Both the position numbers and the translations under genes were made by a program. A DNA stretch of 28,603 nt from Chara braunii. Taxonomy: Eukaryota > Streptophyta > Charophyceae > Charales > Characeae. The notes beneath the pieces are model-generated. The model had not been told where the DNA came from. It worked only from the letters and a program-made list of their open reading frames with translations, and did no database searches. The DNA lies in NCBI GenBank assembly GCA_003427395.1, contig BFEA01000431.1, positions 875,335 through 903,937 on the forward strand, in the 5' to 3' direction. Shown here piece by piece: positions 1 to 8,667 of the stretch. Every line of letters begins with the position of its first letter. Position 1 is the stretch's first letter.

Positions 1-360
1 TACTTGAGAGCGTTGCTGTTCAACCGGGACCTTCAGGTGGGCCTACTTGAGAGCGTTGCTGTTCAGCCGGGCCCTTCAGGCGGGCCTACTTGAGATCGTT
101 GCTGTTCAGCTAGGCTCTTCAGACAGGCCTACTTGAGATCGTTGATGTTCAGTCGGGCCCCTTCAGGCGGGCCTACTTGTGATTGTTGCCGTTTTTAGCC
201 AAGCCTCTTCAGGCGGGCCCCTTCTTCTGAGATAGCTGCTGTTCAACCAGGCTCATTCAGGCGGGCTTTATATTGAGTTGCTGTTTAGCCGGGCCCATTC
301 AGGCGGGCCCTATTTCGAGTTGCAGTTCAGTCGGGCCATTCAGACAGACCTCCACATTGA
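1..360. repeat. ~43-bp minisatellite, about 8 copies
   Basis: Consecutive units start at 1, 44, 87, 130 and 174 and continue in more degenerate form to about 360. Each reads roughly TACTTGAGATCGTTGCTGTT followed by CAGCCGGGCCCTTCAGGCGGGCC. The first four units are 43-44 bp; later ones vary through small indels and lose the TACTTGAG start. The unit length is not a multiple of three and stops occur, so coding is unlikely. The array probably continues left of the window. Confidence 0.85.
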
Positions 361-368
361 GTTGCTGA

Positions 369-932
369 TTGCTATCTGGCCAGGTCTTGGAGAGAGTATT
401 TGCATTAGTGAGAGTGCATCTTCCGTCCAAGCTGGCCCGTCGTCGTGAAACTGCCCTTACGTGGGGTAGATTGATTGAGAGGTTCTGCTACAGACATGTG
501 GGACACCAGAGTTTCACTATCAGGGCCAATGAGTCCTCGACCTCGAGACACACGCTCGTGATCACCTACTCGGTGAAAGGGGCAGAGACGGGGGTGAAGG
601 GCACCACGTATGACCGGATTGCTGATTACATATTTTGCAGGGAGAGCTATTGGAGGGACAACTGGCTCCATATGGTGTTCCCTCACGTACCTTCAGCACC
701 TGGGGGCGTGCTCTTCGATTTTGACGGATGCAACCCCAAGCCCCTTAGTGAGCCCCGCAGCAAGGAGAAGAGGCAGAAGGACGACGGGATCCAGAGAGAG
801 ATAACCAGATCCGGAGTCCCAATCACTACATGTGTCCCGAAATCAGAGACAGATGAGTCGGATTTGGAGCACTGCTCTGTGAGTGACCTTGATTTTGACG
901 ATTATTTCGACTGGAACACTCACAGAGGTTGA
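369..932 (+). CDS. unrecognised open frame, 187 codons, acidic C-terminus
   Basis: I do not recognise this protein. The frame is open from a TTG; the first ATG is more than 100 codons in, so it is more likely an internal piece of a larger or decayed gene than a complete CDS. The N-terminal half is basic with aromatic residues. The last ~45 residues contain a KEKRQKDD basic patch, then a strongly acidic aromatic tail (SDLDFDDYFDW). It is followed in the same frame, after two stops, by the open frame at 1014-1475, so the two may be fragments of one ancestral gene. They lie between a minisatellite and a truncated retrotransposon LTR, so they may be accessory frames of another mobile element on the + strand. 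Codon use is not obviously repeat-like. Confidence 0.35.
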   Translation: MLSGQVLERVFALVRVHLPSKLARRRETALTWGRLIERFCYRHVGHQSFTIRANESSTSRHTLVITYSVKGAETGVKGTTYDRIADYIFCRESYWRDNWLHMVFPHVPSAPGGVLFDFDGCNPKPLSEPRSKEKRQKDDGIQREITRSGVPITTCVPKSETDESDLEHCSVSDLDFDDYFDWNTHRG

Positions 933-1013
933 GTTTATGGACAGCGACAGGAGCGCTGGAGACCAGTGAGCGGAGATGTCGAAGGGCGACATTGAGGAGG
1001 ATCGCACGTCTTC

Positions 1014-1475
1014 TTGCACGGTATCTTCTTGAGGGTGATTGACTCCCAGATATCAGACGACCCTAGGTCTGAGACAATTATTGGTCCCCCAAGAGGGGAA
1101 GGACAGGTCCCATACCTCGGAGATGGCTATAGTCATTTGGTCGGGATGAACTTTGCTATGCAGGCTTATCGAAAGTCTCTTTACGGAGATCGCTTTCTTG
1201 AGGTTTCCTACATCTACTCTTGTGGGAGAGGACGTATTGAGATATTGATTGGAGCTTCATGCGATATCATTCTTGCGGAGGAGCTTTATCTCAGGAGTGT
1301 TGCAGACGAGGAGATTGCCAGATGCATGGCCTATATCTGCAAGATTGATCCAGCAGCGCCTCTCGAGATCAGCTACGTGGTACCAGAGTCGATAGCCACG
1401 CGAATTCTCAATGACGAGGAGTCCCAGACGGCAGCACTCACTCACGAGTGGGTACCGCCTTTTATCACTGATTGA
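1014..1475 (+). CDS. unrecognised open frame, 153 codons
   Basis: I cannot assign a family. The frame opens at a TTG and the first ATG lies near 1146, so the start is uncertain. The translation has balanced composition with alternating hydrophobic stretches (for example RFLEVSYIYSCGRGRIEILI and ARCMAYICKIDP), which looks like folded protein rather than repeat noise. It shares reading phase with 369-932; the ~80 bp between them contain two stops in that phase. It ends with TGA at 1473-1475. A decayed accessory gene of a retroelement whose other end is left of the window is the simplest guess, but I saw no convincing similarity to the accessory frames at 10.5-12.3 kb. Confidence 0.35.
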   Translation: MHGIFLRVIDSQISDDPRSETIIGPPRGEGQVPYLGDGYSHLVGMNFAMQAYRKSLYGDRFLEVSYIYSCGRGRIEILIGASCDIILAEELYLRSVADEEIARCMAYICKIDPAAPLEISYVVPESIATRILNDEESQTAALTHEWVPPFITD

Positions 1476-1576
1476 GGTTCTCTCTTTTCAGTCACTATTG
1501 ATGTATTACGACATTATTATTTATTACTGACTGTAGCCCTCCAATGGCTGCTCCCTACATACACTGTGTACTACTC

Positions 1577-1731
1577 TTCAGTCTCATTTCTCTGGTCATG
1601 CTCTTGCAGAGTCTGGTTTCTGGTCTTCTCATTTTGTAAGTGTCAATTGCCTTNTTCAGTCTCATTTCTCTGGTCATGCTCTTGCAGAGTCTGGTTTCTG
1701 GTCTTCTCATTTTGTAAGTGTCAATTGCCTT
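1577..1731. other. perfect 77-bp duplication around a single N (assembly join)
   Basis: Bases 1577-1653 and 1655-1731 are identical over 77 bp and are separated by one N at 1654. This is the expected result when two contigs that overlap at their ends are placed side by side with a minimal gap instead of being merged. The true genome probably has one copy. The 95-codon open frame crossing the N is therefore an artefact. Confidence 0.85.
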
Positions 1732-2075
1732 ATGATGTATGTATGCATGCTATTTTCCTCCTTATTTACATAGGTTACACTCAAGGCAGCTTGAAGGACT
1801 CCTGGATGATAGGGACTCCGGTGACCTTGGGTCTATCCTTTATACGGGGTTAGGTGCAAGCGATAAACCCGAACGCCTCACTCTAAGCCGTGTCGCCGCT
1901 AGCAGGAGGGATAACCCTGACTACTCGGCTGTATGACAGTGTGACTGCCTCTGAATACACCTCTAACTTCATACCTATCAAAATCCTGTGTGACAGCCTG
2001 CCAGTCCTCCAACCCACTGAGCTCGGTCCGGGGAAGAACATCTAATTCGACCGTTGGAGCGGTGGGGGCGCGACA
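1732..2075. other. no gene seen; junction with truncated LTR at ~2075
   Basis: I see no coding or RNA gene here. The stretch ends with GGGGGCGCGACA at 2064-2075. Directly to its right begins sequence that aligns with the inside of the complete LTR at about 14432. The CGACA end resembles the end of a gypsy LTR (compare the CGACA end at 16111-16115), so 1-2075 may be the 3' part of a second element inserted in the left LTR. I could not define its other end or a target duplication. Confidence 0.4.
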
Positions 2076-2700
2076 GCGGGGGCGCGCTGGTGCGTGCGGC
2101 TCCCCCGCGGTCGTCCTTCTTCGCGCGAGGAGCGCGCTACTGCGCCCGGCTCCCCCCGGTCCCCCGTTTTTCGTGCGTGGTGCGCGCTGGTGTGCGCGGC
2201 TTCCCCCCCCATGGTCTTTCGCCTTCGCGCGCGGTGCGCACTGGTGCGCACGGCTCCCCCGCGTCGTCCCTCTTCGCGCGCGGTGCGCGTTGGTGTGCGC
2301 GGCTCCCCACGGTCCTCCTTCCTCAGGTGCGTGGGTGCGTGCTGGTGAGCGCGGCTCCCCCGCGATCATCCTTCTTCGAGCGCGGTGCGCGCTGCTGCGT
2401 GCGGCTGCCCGCGGTCCCCCGCCTTCGTGCGCGGTGTGCGCTGGTGCGAGCGGCTTCCCCCCCCGCGGTCGTCCTTCTTCGCGCGCGCTGCTGCGCGCGA
2501 CTCCCCGCGGTCCCCCGCCTTCGTGCGCGGTGCGCGCTGGTGCACACGGCTTCCCCCCACGGTCTTCCGCCTTCGTGCGTGGTGCGCGCGGCTTCCTCCC
2601 AAGGTCTTCCGCCTTCGTGCGCGGTGCGCGTTGGTGCGAGCGACTCCCCCCGCGTCGTCCCTCTTCGGGCGTGGTGCGCGCTAGTGCGCGTGGCTTCCCC
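2076..2700. repeat. GC-rich ~50-bp minisatellite in left LTR
   Basis: Units of about 47-55 bp carry a core like TTCGTGCGCGGTGCGCGCTG followed by GTGCGCGCGGCTCCCC. Unit order and private variants match the array at 14432-15075, so both descend from one array rather than arising independently. Long open frames in all phases across this segment come from the lack of AT-rich stop codons. Confidence 0.88.
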
Positions 2701-2933
2701 GTGTACGGGCGCGCACTGATGAGCGCGGCTCCGTGCCCGCGCGTGCCCTGTGCGCCCCTCTCTCCGTATGTGCCCTGAAGTCCCCAGTGCGTCCGTGTCT
2801 TCTTTGTTCCCCGTGTGCTTGCGTCTGTGTGCGCCGCTGTTCGTGCGCTCCCGTCCTTGCATGCCTAGAATGCCCCCGTGCCTGGGCCCGGTTCGGCTTA
2901 TATGCTCTGCCGGGCCCTTCTCCCACCAGTCTA

Positions 2934-2959
2934 TGTGTGTGTGTGTGTGTGTGTGTGTG
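2934..2959. repeat. (TG)13 microsatellite in left LTR
   Basis: This is a 26-bp TG run, orthologous to the 76-bp run at 15307-15382 in the other LTR. Confidence 0.95.
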
Positions 2960-3160
2960 AGCCCCAGTGTCCGGTGCACCGAGGCCGCGAAACACTTGCA
3001 GCGCCTCGGTACCGTGCCTGCGCCCGGGCCTGATTGGGCCTCCGAAAAGTCCCCGCTGAAAAGGGCCTTCCCGTCGGGAACCGGGCCCTTTGCAGCGCCC
3101 TGGTACCAGGCTTACTTCCGGGCCTGTCCCAGGCCTGCCCGGGCCTATGCGGTCCCCACA

Positions 3161-3345
3161 CAGCAGCGGTACCGCCCTTAGGGAAAAAAACAGGCAGCCC
3201 CTTTGGTGAAAACTGGTCCCATCATTCAACTTGGCCTAGGCGGGGCCCACGTAGCAGCGGTACCGCTCTTAGGGAAGAATCCAGGCGGGCCCTGCAAGTG
3301 AAAATTGGTCCCCTCACCCGCGTCCTGGCGGGACCGCCGCTCTAG
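3161..3345. repeat. 91-bp tandem duplication with GCGGTACCGC palindrome (left LTR)
   Basis: The 10-bp palindrome GCGGTACCGC occurs at 3166-3175 and 3257-3266, each within AGCAGCGGTACCGC.CTTAGGGAA and followed by related GTGAAAAyTGGTCCC sequence. The same pair, with the same 91-bp offset, is in the right LTR at 15589-15598 and 15680-15689. It lies near the U3 end of the LTR, so it could be a duplicated regulatory module; that role is inferred. Confidence 0.7.
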
Positions 3346-3692
3346 AAGAGAACTCGCCAAGTCCAATGGCCTCTTGCCCGCGGTGTCAGCCCGTGCCATG
3401 GTCGGTGAGTCCCAGCCGGATAAAGTAGGCCCCTTGTTCGCAACGTCGGTCCGCTTCATGGTCCCTGTGTCCCGGTCATATAAAATAACGTCGAGCAATG
3501 ATATCGCCGTGCCGTTCTCCGGTATGTCGTCTCACCGGATGGTTGATGATTGTCGGTAACCCCGTCGGTCCCAGTGTCGGTCCGTCTCATGGTCGACGAA
3601 GCTCGGCCAGGTAGAATACTGTTGAGTGTGGTTGTCGTCGCATGCCCTCTGAAAGGAAGTAAAGGGCGGCGTAGCATTGTAGCCGCCCGACA

Positions 3693-3711
3693 GCAGCCCC
3701 CCCCCCCATTC
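3693..3711 (-). promoter_or_regulatory. candidate polypurine tract of the gypsy element
   Basis: On the minus strand, AATGGGGGGGGGGG (11 G) plus CTGC directly precedes the LTR start TGTCGGGCGG. A purine-rich tract next to the 3' LTR is where plus-strand synthesis is primed. The CTGC between the G run and the LTR makes the exact border unusual. Confidence 0.6.
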
Positions 3712-3871
3712 TCGACGTCCTCCGCGAGCGAGTATTGGGATTTGAAGGGAGAAAAGTTTGCAAAAGATGGATGACTCCTAATCTCTGCCCATCAACCCAA
3801 GATTATCCTCTCTGTCTTGCTCGGATGCCTTTCTTTTGTTTTTCCTTTCTGTTTGACTTTCTCTTAGTGAG

Positions 3872-4375
3872 CTATGTTTTGACGCCTAAGCGTTTGTCTG
3901 GTGGAGTACATCTAACATGTCGGCGGTGGTTTTTTGTTTTTTCTATTATTAGGGCATTTCTGATGGCTTGTTTAGCCCTTTTCTTGTTCTCCCTTTTAGT
4001 CGTTGTCAAGTTCTTGATGTCGGATTTGGTGTTCTTGGTGTGTTTGTGTTGGATATTTCGGACCCCTAGAAGTTTGTGTTGTGTCTTTTTTGAAGATTGT
4101 TTGGAGGATTCTGGTACTTGAGAAGTGGTTGGTGCGGCAGGCTTTACTGCATGCCGATTGGAGGACTCCCCTTCTTCGGAGGTAGTTGGTGCTGTGGGTT
4201 CTTCTAAGGACTCATCCTTCTTTTTACCTTTTCCTGGGTGCCTATGGACGTCATTTTTCTACGTGATTTTCCCCGTGCGTGGGATATTTTCTGTTTGGTC
4301 TTTAAATACTTTAAGACGGACTCCAGACACCGGTTCCTTCCATCTTGTGCCGTCTAATTCCTCTATTAAGTAGGC
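3872..4375 (-). pseudogene. pol C-terminal tail after integrase (Pro/Ser/Glu then Lys-rich)
   Basis: A minus-strand frame without an early ATG continues the integrase C-terminus: an ELDGTRWKEPVSG segment typical of the end of gypsy polyproteins, then RLKVFKDQ. A TAG follows, then ~125 codons of low-complexity sequence. The tail is first rich in E, P, S and T (EEPTAPTTSEEGESS), then very basic (KNLTTTKRENKKRAKQ), ending with TAG at 3872-3874. A +/-1 shift near 4375 separates it from the integrase frame. The basic tail may bind nucleic acid or chromatin; that is inferred. Confidence 0.6.
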
Positions 4376-4985
4376 CTTCTAGTCTTTTGACCACTCTATA
4401 GGGCCTCATCCATCTGTTTGCTAGCTTCCCTGTCCATGTTCTCTCTAATGAGGAGTCATAGAGTTGGACGAGGCTCCATGTAGGTATCCCTTCTTGCCTG
4501 ACGTGAAGGTTCCTATCCCATCTTTCATTTTCTTTTCCTCTCTGCATCTTTAATTTGTCTATGGTGTCTAGGATGTTATCCTGAAGAGTTTCGGCTATTT
4601 GTTTGATTCTTGCGGCCAACAACTGTTCTCTAGTGGAGATCTCTTCCCAGTCAATCTTTTGCCAAGAGTCGATATGAAATTCTATAGGTAAGGGACAACG
4701 GCGTCCAAACCATAACGTATAGGGCGAATATCCTGTAGTTGAGCGAACCGTAATGTTATCTGCCCAGACGACGAATCTCAAATATTTTGGCCAGTTCTTC
4801 TCCTTTCCTTCGCACCATTTAGCGAGCGCGTTGACTAGAGACTGGTGCCCTTTTTCTACAGGAGCGTTAGTTTGAGGATGATATGCTGTGGATAGCGATA
4901 CTCGTATTCCCGCTCGTTGGAGCAATTCTTGGACTTCCTTAGCTATAAACTTTGATCCCCTATCCATGACAATTTTGGCATTCCA
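4376..4985 (-). pseudogene. integrase, C-terminal half of core plus C-terminal domain; N-terminal half of core deleted
   Basis: Integrase joins the retrotransposon DNA copy to the host chromosome with a D,D-35-E catalytic triad. Visible are the second Asp in MDRGSKF, AYHPQTNAPVEKGHQSL with the catalytic Glu, then TTGYSPYTLWFG and a GKLANRWMRPYRVVK C-terminal motif. The ~60-70 residues that normally lie between the zinc domain and the second Asp, including the first Asp, are missing: MECQNC of the zinc domain runs almost directly into KIVMDRG at about 4970-4985, in a different frame. The protein cannot be catalytically complete. Confidence 0.9.
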
Positions 4986-5460
4986 TGCATGTTAGACAGT
5001 ACGATTCTACGTCCTTATATAGGCCCTCCCACCAGTAGAGGTTCCTAATTTTTTCAAAAGTTCCTTTTACTCCTCTATGTCCTCCGACGATGCCATCGTG
5101 AAGTTCCCCTATTATCTCTCGGCGCTCGTCTTCATCACAGACCACTCTCATTGGCATTCCATTTTTAGGTGGTCTCTTAAAGAGGTGTCCTGCCTTGAGG
5201 CAATATTGTTGAGCTTCCTTCCTATGCTTGTCATCTAATTGGATTTCCGCTATAAGATAACGCCATATCTTATGGTATTTGTCAATGTATAGATTTTTAA
5301 GAAATAAGGAAGTTTTCCCTGCTGCGGGCTCTATTTTTAAGGAGCTTACATCCATTTGTAAAAATTTGTCAATACCACTAGGCGACCCTAGATCTCCTTC
5401 TTCTAGAGGGATTCGCGAGAGACCATCAGCAACTGAGTTCTTAGCTCCGGATATTCGCAC
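4960..5460 (-). pseudogene. RNase H-integrase linker and integrase HHCC zinc domain
   Basis: The frame begins at a GTG inside the polyprotein, not at a real start. It carries ISGAKNSVADGLSRI, the linker that follows RNase H in gypsy pol, and about 100 residues later the integrase zinc-binding motif. The His ligands are in ELHDGIVGGHRG and the Cys ligands are C158 and C161 (CMECQ). It ends within a few codons of the zinc domain at a TAG created by the core deletion and frame change. The frame differs from the RNase H frame upstream (shift near 5462). Confidence 0.88.
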
Positions 5461-5998
5461 TCAAACATCCTTATATGCATGAGCCATCTGGTGACCGTTG
5501 GATCTGTCAATGAGAAGTCTTTTTGTATGACAGCTGCCACTGCCGTCGGATCGACCCGCAGTACGAACCTTCGCCCGTAAATATAATGTCGGAAAATATT
5601 TAAACAATGTAGGACTCCTAGAACTTCTTTCTTAAATTGTGAGTAGTTCCTTTCGGTGGCGTTTAAGGTTTTACTTTCGAATATGAGGGGCCTCTCATTG
5701 CCGGCCTGATCCTTTTGAGCTAAGACTCCACCAACAGAGGCAGGTCTCGCATCCGTACATACGACGAATGGGCGGTTTTTCTCGTCTTCGAAGTAAGGTA
5801 CTCCAAGGACTTGACCTCCTTCTTTAAACTCATCTCTTAACGTTCTTACTGTATCCTCTTGTTCACTCGTCCATTGCCATTCTACTCCCTTACACAAGAG
5901 CTTTCGTAGGGGTTCGGCCTTTGCAGCATAGCCTATTATGAAATTCCTCCAGAATCCGACCACTCCTAGAAACTGGCGTATGTCAGTAATATGTCTGA
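5461..5998 (-). pseudogene. RT connection and RNase H domain
   Basis: The end of the RT palm/thumb (ITDIRQFLGVVGFWRNFI) is followed by RNase H, which degrades the RNA of the RNA-DNA hybrid. In the 5963-5403 frame the catalytic D71 sits in CTDARPASVGGVL, E113 in FKKEVLGVL and D138 in LRVDPTAVAAV, next to the HYIYGRRF motif. The TDH-like motif has Pro where gypsy elements often have His. A TGA near 6010 interrupts this frame just upstream at a position where Trp is usual, and the frame shifts again near 5462. Confidence 0.88.
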
Positions 5999-7072
5999 GG
6001 GGTGTTGGTCATTTCATAAGTTTTTCTAGCTTTGCCGGATCTGGGCGTCTGCCATCCTTGTCGCAGATGTAACTTGATCGGGAAGCTTGCAAACCTTACG
6101 CAAAGCTTCCGTAAGGTTTGCATCCTCTAACTTCACTAGTACTTTCTTTATATCTTCTGCATGGGTGGCTACGAACTTCCTTACTCCAGGTCTTACCTCT
6201 GTTTCATCTTTGTCGTATGGTCCTTTGATCGGGAAGTCATCCAGGAAAACCTCTACCAGATTTGGTATGAGCTCCCCTAGAACGACGACCATCGCTCTCT
6301 GAAAGACAGCGACACCGTTAGTCCATCCCATCTGTACCACCATCATTTGAACTAAGCCTAATGGTGTATGCATCGCAGTTAGATGTCAGTCTCTAGAGTC
6401 TAGCGGTATCTCATCATATCCCGAAAATAGATCGCTGACTGAGTAAATTGAACGTCTTGCTGAGCCTTCGGATAGAAAATCCGCGTTTGGGATTGATCCA
6501 ACGTCTCTCACTGTGACCTTGTTTGTCTTCTGTAAGTCTTGTATCCATCGTAGTTTGCCGTTTGATTTCCTTATGAAGAACCAGCGATTGACGTAGGCGC
6601 TCTCACAAGGTTCTGCTACAAATGTCCTTATCTTCTCCTTTAGGAAGTCTACTATCATCTCCTTTTCTTTTTGCGCACACTTTCATCCTGCATCGTTCAA
6701 TGGAGTGTGAGGGACCGTATAGATTCTTGCAGGTTTAACATATCGTGGATCTATTCGCCCTCTCTCAGCGTAACAAAAGACTACTGCCTTGTCGCATGAT
6801 TTTAATATTTCTATTATGAGTTCTCTCTCCTTTTGCGTTATATTCTTGTCGCCTATATCCATTTCCTTCAACTTGTCTTCAGTGATTCTCTGCCCTTCAG
6901 TGGCCTTTCGTTCCCGGATCATCTGAGTAATTTCTTCTTCAGTGATCCCTATTTCCCCGGTCCTATCACGGCTGACCGCGGTTGGCTTAACTTTTTGGGC
7001 TACAGTTTTGTATCTCTTTCCCCCGCCGTGTGGAGGAATTCCTCCAAAAAATAAAGGTTTATACATCCACTG
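5999..7072 (-). pseudogene. reverse transcriptase, broken by stops and a frameshift
   Basis: The RT copies element RNA into DNA. In one phase, 7066 to about 6100, I read PARIYTVPHTPL, then NRWFFIRKSNGKLRWIQDLQ (fingers), SVSDLFSGYDEIPLD (first catalytic Asp), GWTNGVAVFQRAM, and FLDD at 6247-6236, where most gypsy elements have Y-x-D-D. TGA stops in phase fall at 6683-6685 and ~6386-6388. After KLEDANLTE the sequence passes through a palindrome (6089-6121) and changes frame before DGRRPDPAKLEKL. The fragment is recognisable throughout but not translatable. Confidence 0.92.
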
Positions 7073-7869
7073 AATTCCTCGTCGTCAACCTTTTTCTCAT
7101 AGACTGTTCCGTCTACCACATACTTAGTTTCTAGGTCCTTAACGTCAATTTTTTTTCCTTTTACTTTATGTGGTCCTAGTGTAAGGTCTTCAGATATCAT
7201 TTTGCAACTTCTTGTGTTCAGTCGTCCTTTGTTTTGTAATGAGATCTTGTGACAGTTGTCAAATTCATTCACGGTCTTCAAGGTAAGCCTGCTACCTTGA
7301 GGTCCATCGATGGTAACTGTCTGACTTCCGTCTCGTTTATTTTCGGTGGTGGCGTTTACCCGTGTCAGCCATGTTATTCCAAGAATTATTTCGGACGAGC
7401 AGTTCTCAACTGTAAAGACGGGCACAGTGACCTCAACTCCAACAACCACTATCTTGGCTTTGTGGCATAACCCGAACGTAGGTTGCTTGAGTTTGTTAGC
7501 GGATATCATAGTCATAGCTACACTTCTGTCTACCTCTAAGCCGAGGTTTCTGGCGACCTTGTCCTCACAAACGGTGGACTCGTACCCATCGTCGACTATA
7601 GCCTCCATCCCTATGCCATTGACTGTGACATTGAGTTTTCCACTGGCAAGGACGTAAAAGTAGTTGTCTCCGCCTTCGCTGGTTTGTACTGGTTTGTCTC
7701 CTTCGGTTAGTGCCGTTAGGACTGAGGTTTTCACCTCCTCCTTCTGTTGTTCAGAAGTTGTCTCTTGTAGCGGTACTTTAGTTTTCCTGATCATGCCTAT
7801 TAATTCATCCCTTGCCGGGTCACAGCCTGCTATGAATTCATTAAGGGTGATAGGAATTGGCATATCCAT
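7000..7869 (-). pseudogene. retropepsin-like aspartic protease
   Basis: The protease would cut the gag-pol polyprotein. The frame follows gag in the same phase, separated only by a TGA at 7888-7890. The active-site region is EAIVDDGYESTV, residues 90-100 of this frame (about 7593-7585 for DDG). The usual triad is D-S/T-G, so the middle residue is Asp here. Downstream are the flap-like segment and an IILGITWL motif (retropepsins: I-L-G-x-x-W/F-L). The last ~20 codons overlap the RT frame, and a frame change lies at about 7060-7075. Confidence 0.8.
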
Positions 7870-7887
7870 GGCCCTTCTTAAAGGTTC

Positions 7888-8667
7888 TCATAAATCGACT
7901 TCGTCTAGCGAGCTTTTAAGGTGAAACTTCTTGGGTGCTCGTTTTTTAGGGGATTGTGGTGACTTGGGCGACTCAATTTGGTCGTCTGTCATATGTTGAT
8001 CTTGATCTTGTTTCTTTGTGTTGCTCGATTCGCCGACCTCGCCGATGTCATGGGTACGTACGTAGACTTCTCCGTTATTTTCCGACTCCTCAAACTTAAT
8101 GAATGAAATTCTTATACCTGGGTTTTCTGGTGGTTCATCGAAATCATCTTCGAAGGTGACTCGGGAGATTTTTGCTGGTAATTGATCCTGGGATTGCTTC
8201 CCCTTTTCTTCATTCATCCTCCTCCTTCGGATGTCCACATTAATCTTCATCGAGGGTAGAAAGGGTACCGGTTTGCCTTCATTTGCCCAAATGACATATT
8301 CTCGATCGTCGAGTTCAATGATCCCTTCTTTTAGTGCGTCTAACATTGCTTGACAATCTCTTTTGCGGTGGTCTTCGTCTCCACAGTATATACATGCTTT
8401 ATCATTCCACGTTCGTTTTGGGCTAGGGTCAGTTTTGTCGCGCGTGGTCCGGACAGGGGTTTCCTCCTTTCTCTGGTTATTACTTTGCAATCTCTCTACT
8501 GCCGCCTTTAGTACTTCTATCTGTCTTGCCATCTCCTCTTCTTGTCTGTCTGGTCTTTTTGCTTCTATCTCCTCTTTTGGCTTCCACCTGTTATCCCTTG
8601 TATTTGACCACTTGGAGGTTCCCCATTCCCCGTCGTTTCTTTTCCAATCACTCTTGTTTCCTTTCCT
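7888..8667 (-). pseudogene. gag C-terminus with CCHC zinc knuckle
   Basis: This is nucleocapsid-like. A coiled-coil-like segment (ARQIEVLKAAVERLQ) is followed by CIYCGDEDHRKRDC, a C-x2-C-x4-H-x4-C knuckle at C47, C50, H55 and C60 of the 8532-7888 frame (bases 8394-8353), which binds retroelement RNA. The knuckle is followed by an acidic and Ser/Pro-rich linker leading into the protease. Upstream, the reading phase is open back to the TAG at 8668-8670; the intervening WKRNDGEWGTSKWS region is in the same phase. A TGA at 7888-7890 separates it from the protease, also in phase. Confidence 0.92.

Larger units (their letters stand above)
2076..3692 (-). repeat. left (3') LTR, U5-side half missing
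   Basis: This aligns collinearly with 14432-16115 of the complete LTR: GC-rich array, TATA-like site, (TG)n, duplicated 91-bp block, and the terminal CCGCCCGACA at 3683-3692. The equivalent of 12653-14431, including two other minisatellites and the TGTCGACC end, is absent. The loss is at ~2075, where unrelated sequence begins. Confidence 0.88.

Noticed and set aside
369-1475. Homology of the left + strand frames with the accessory frames at 10.5-12.3 kb
   Set aside because: I looked for the GRCWQR, IY[LV]P and WST motifs and found none; the few resemblances are no better than chance.
1566-1853. 95-codon frame with an internal repeat
   Set aside because: It crosses the N at 1654 and the repeat is the 77-bp assembly duplication.
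3470-3490. TATA-like CATATAAAATAA in the left LTR
   Set aside because: The equivalent site in the right LTR is CACGTAAAATAA, so the TATA is not conserved and probably arose by mutation.
3735-4121. 128-codon hydrophobic frame on the + strand
   Set aside because: It is the antisense of the lysine-rich pol tail, which fits the polyprotein on the minus strand; Lys/Glu codons read backwards give Phe/Leu-rich sequence.
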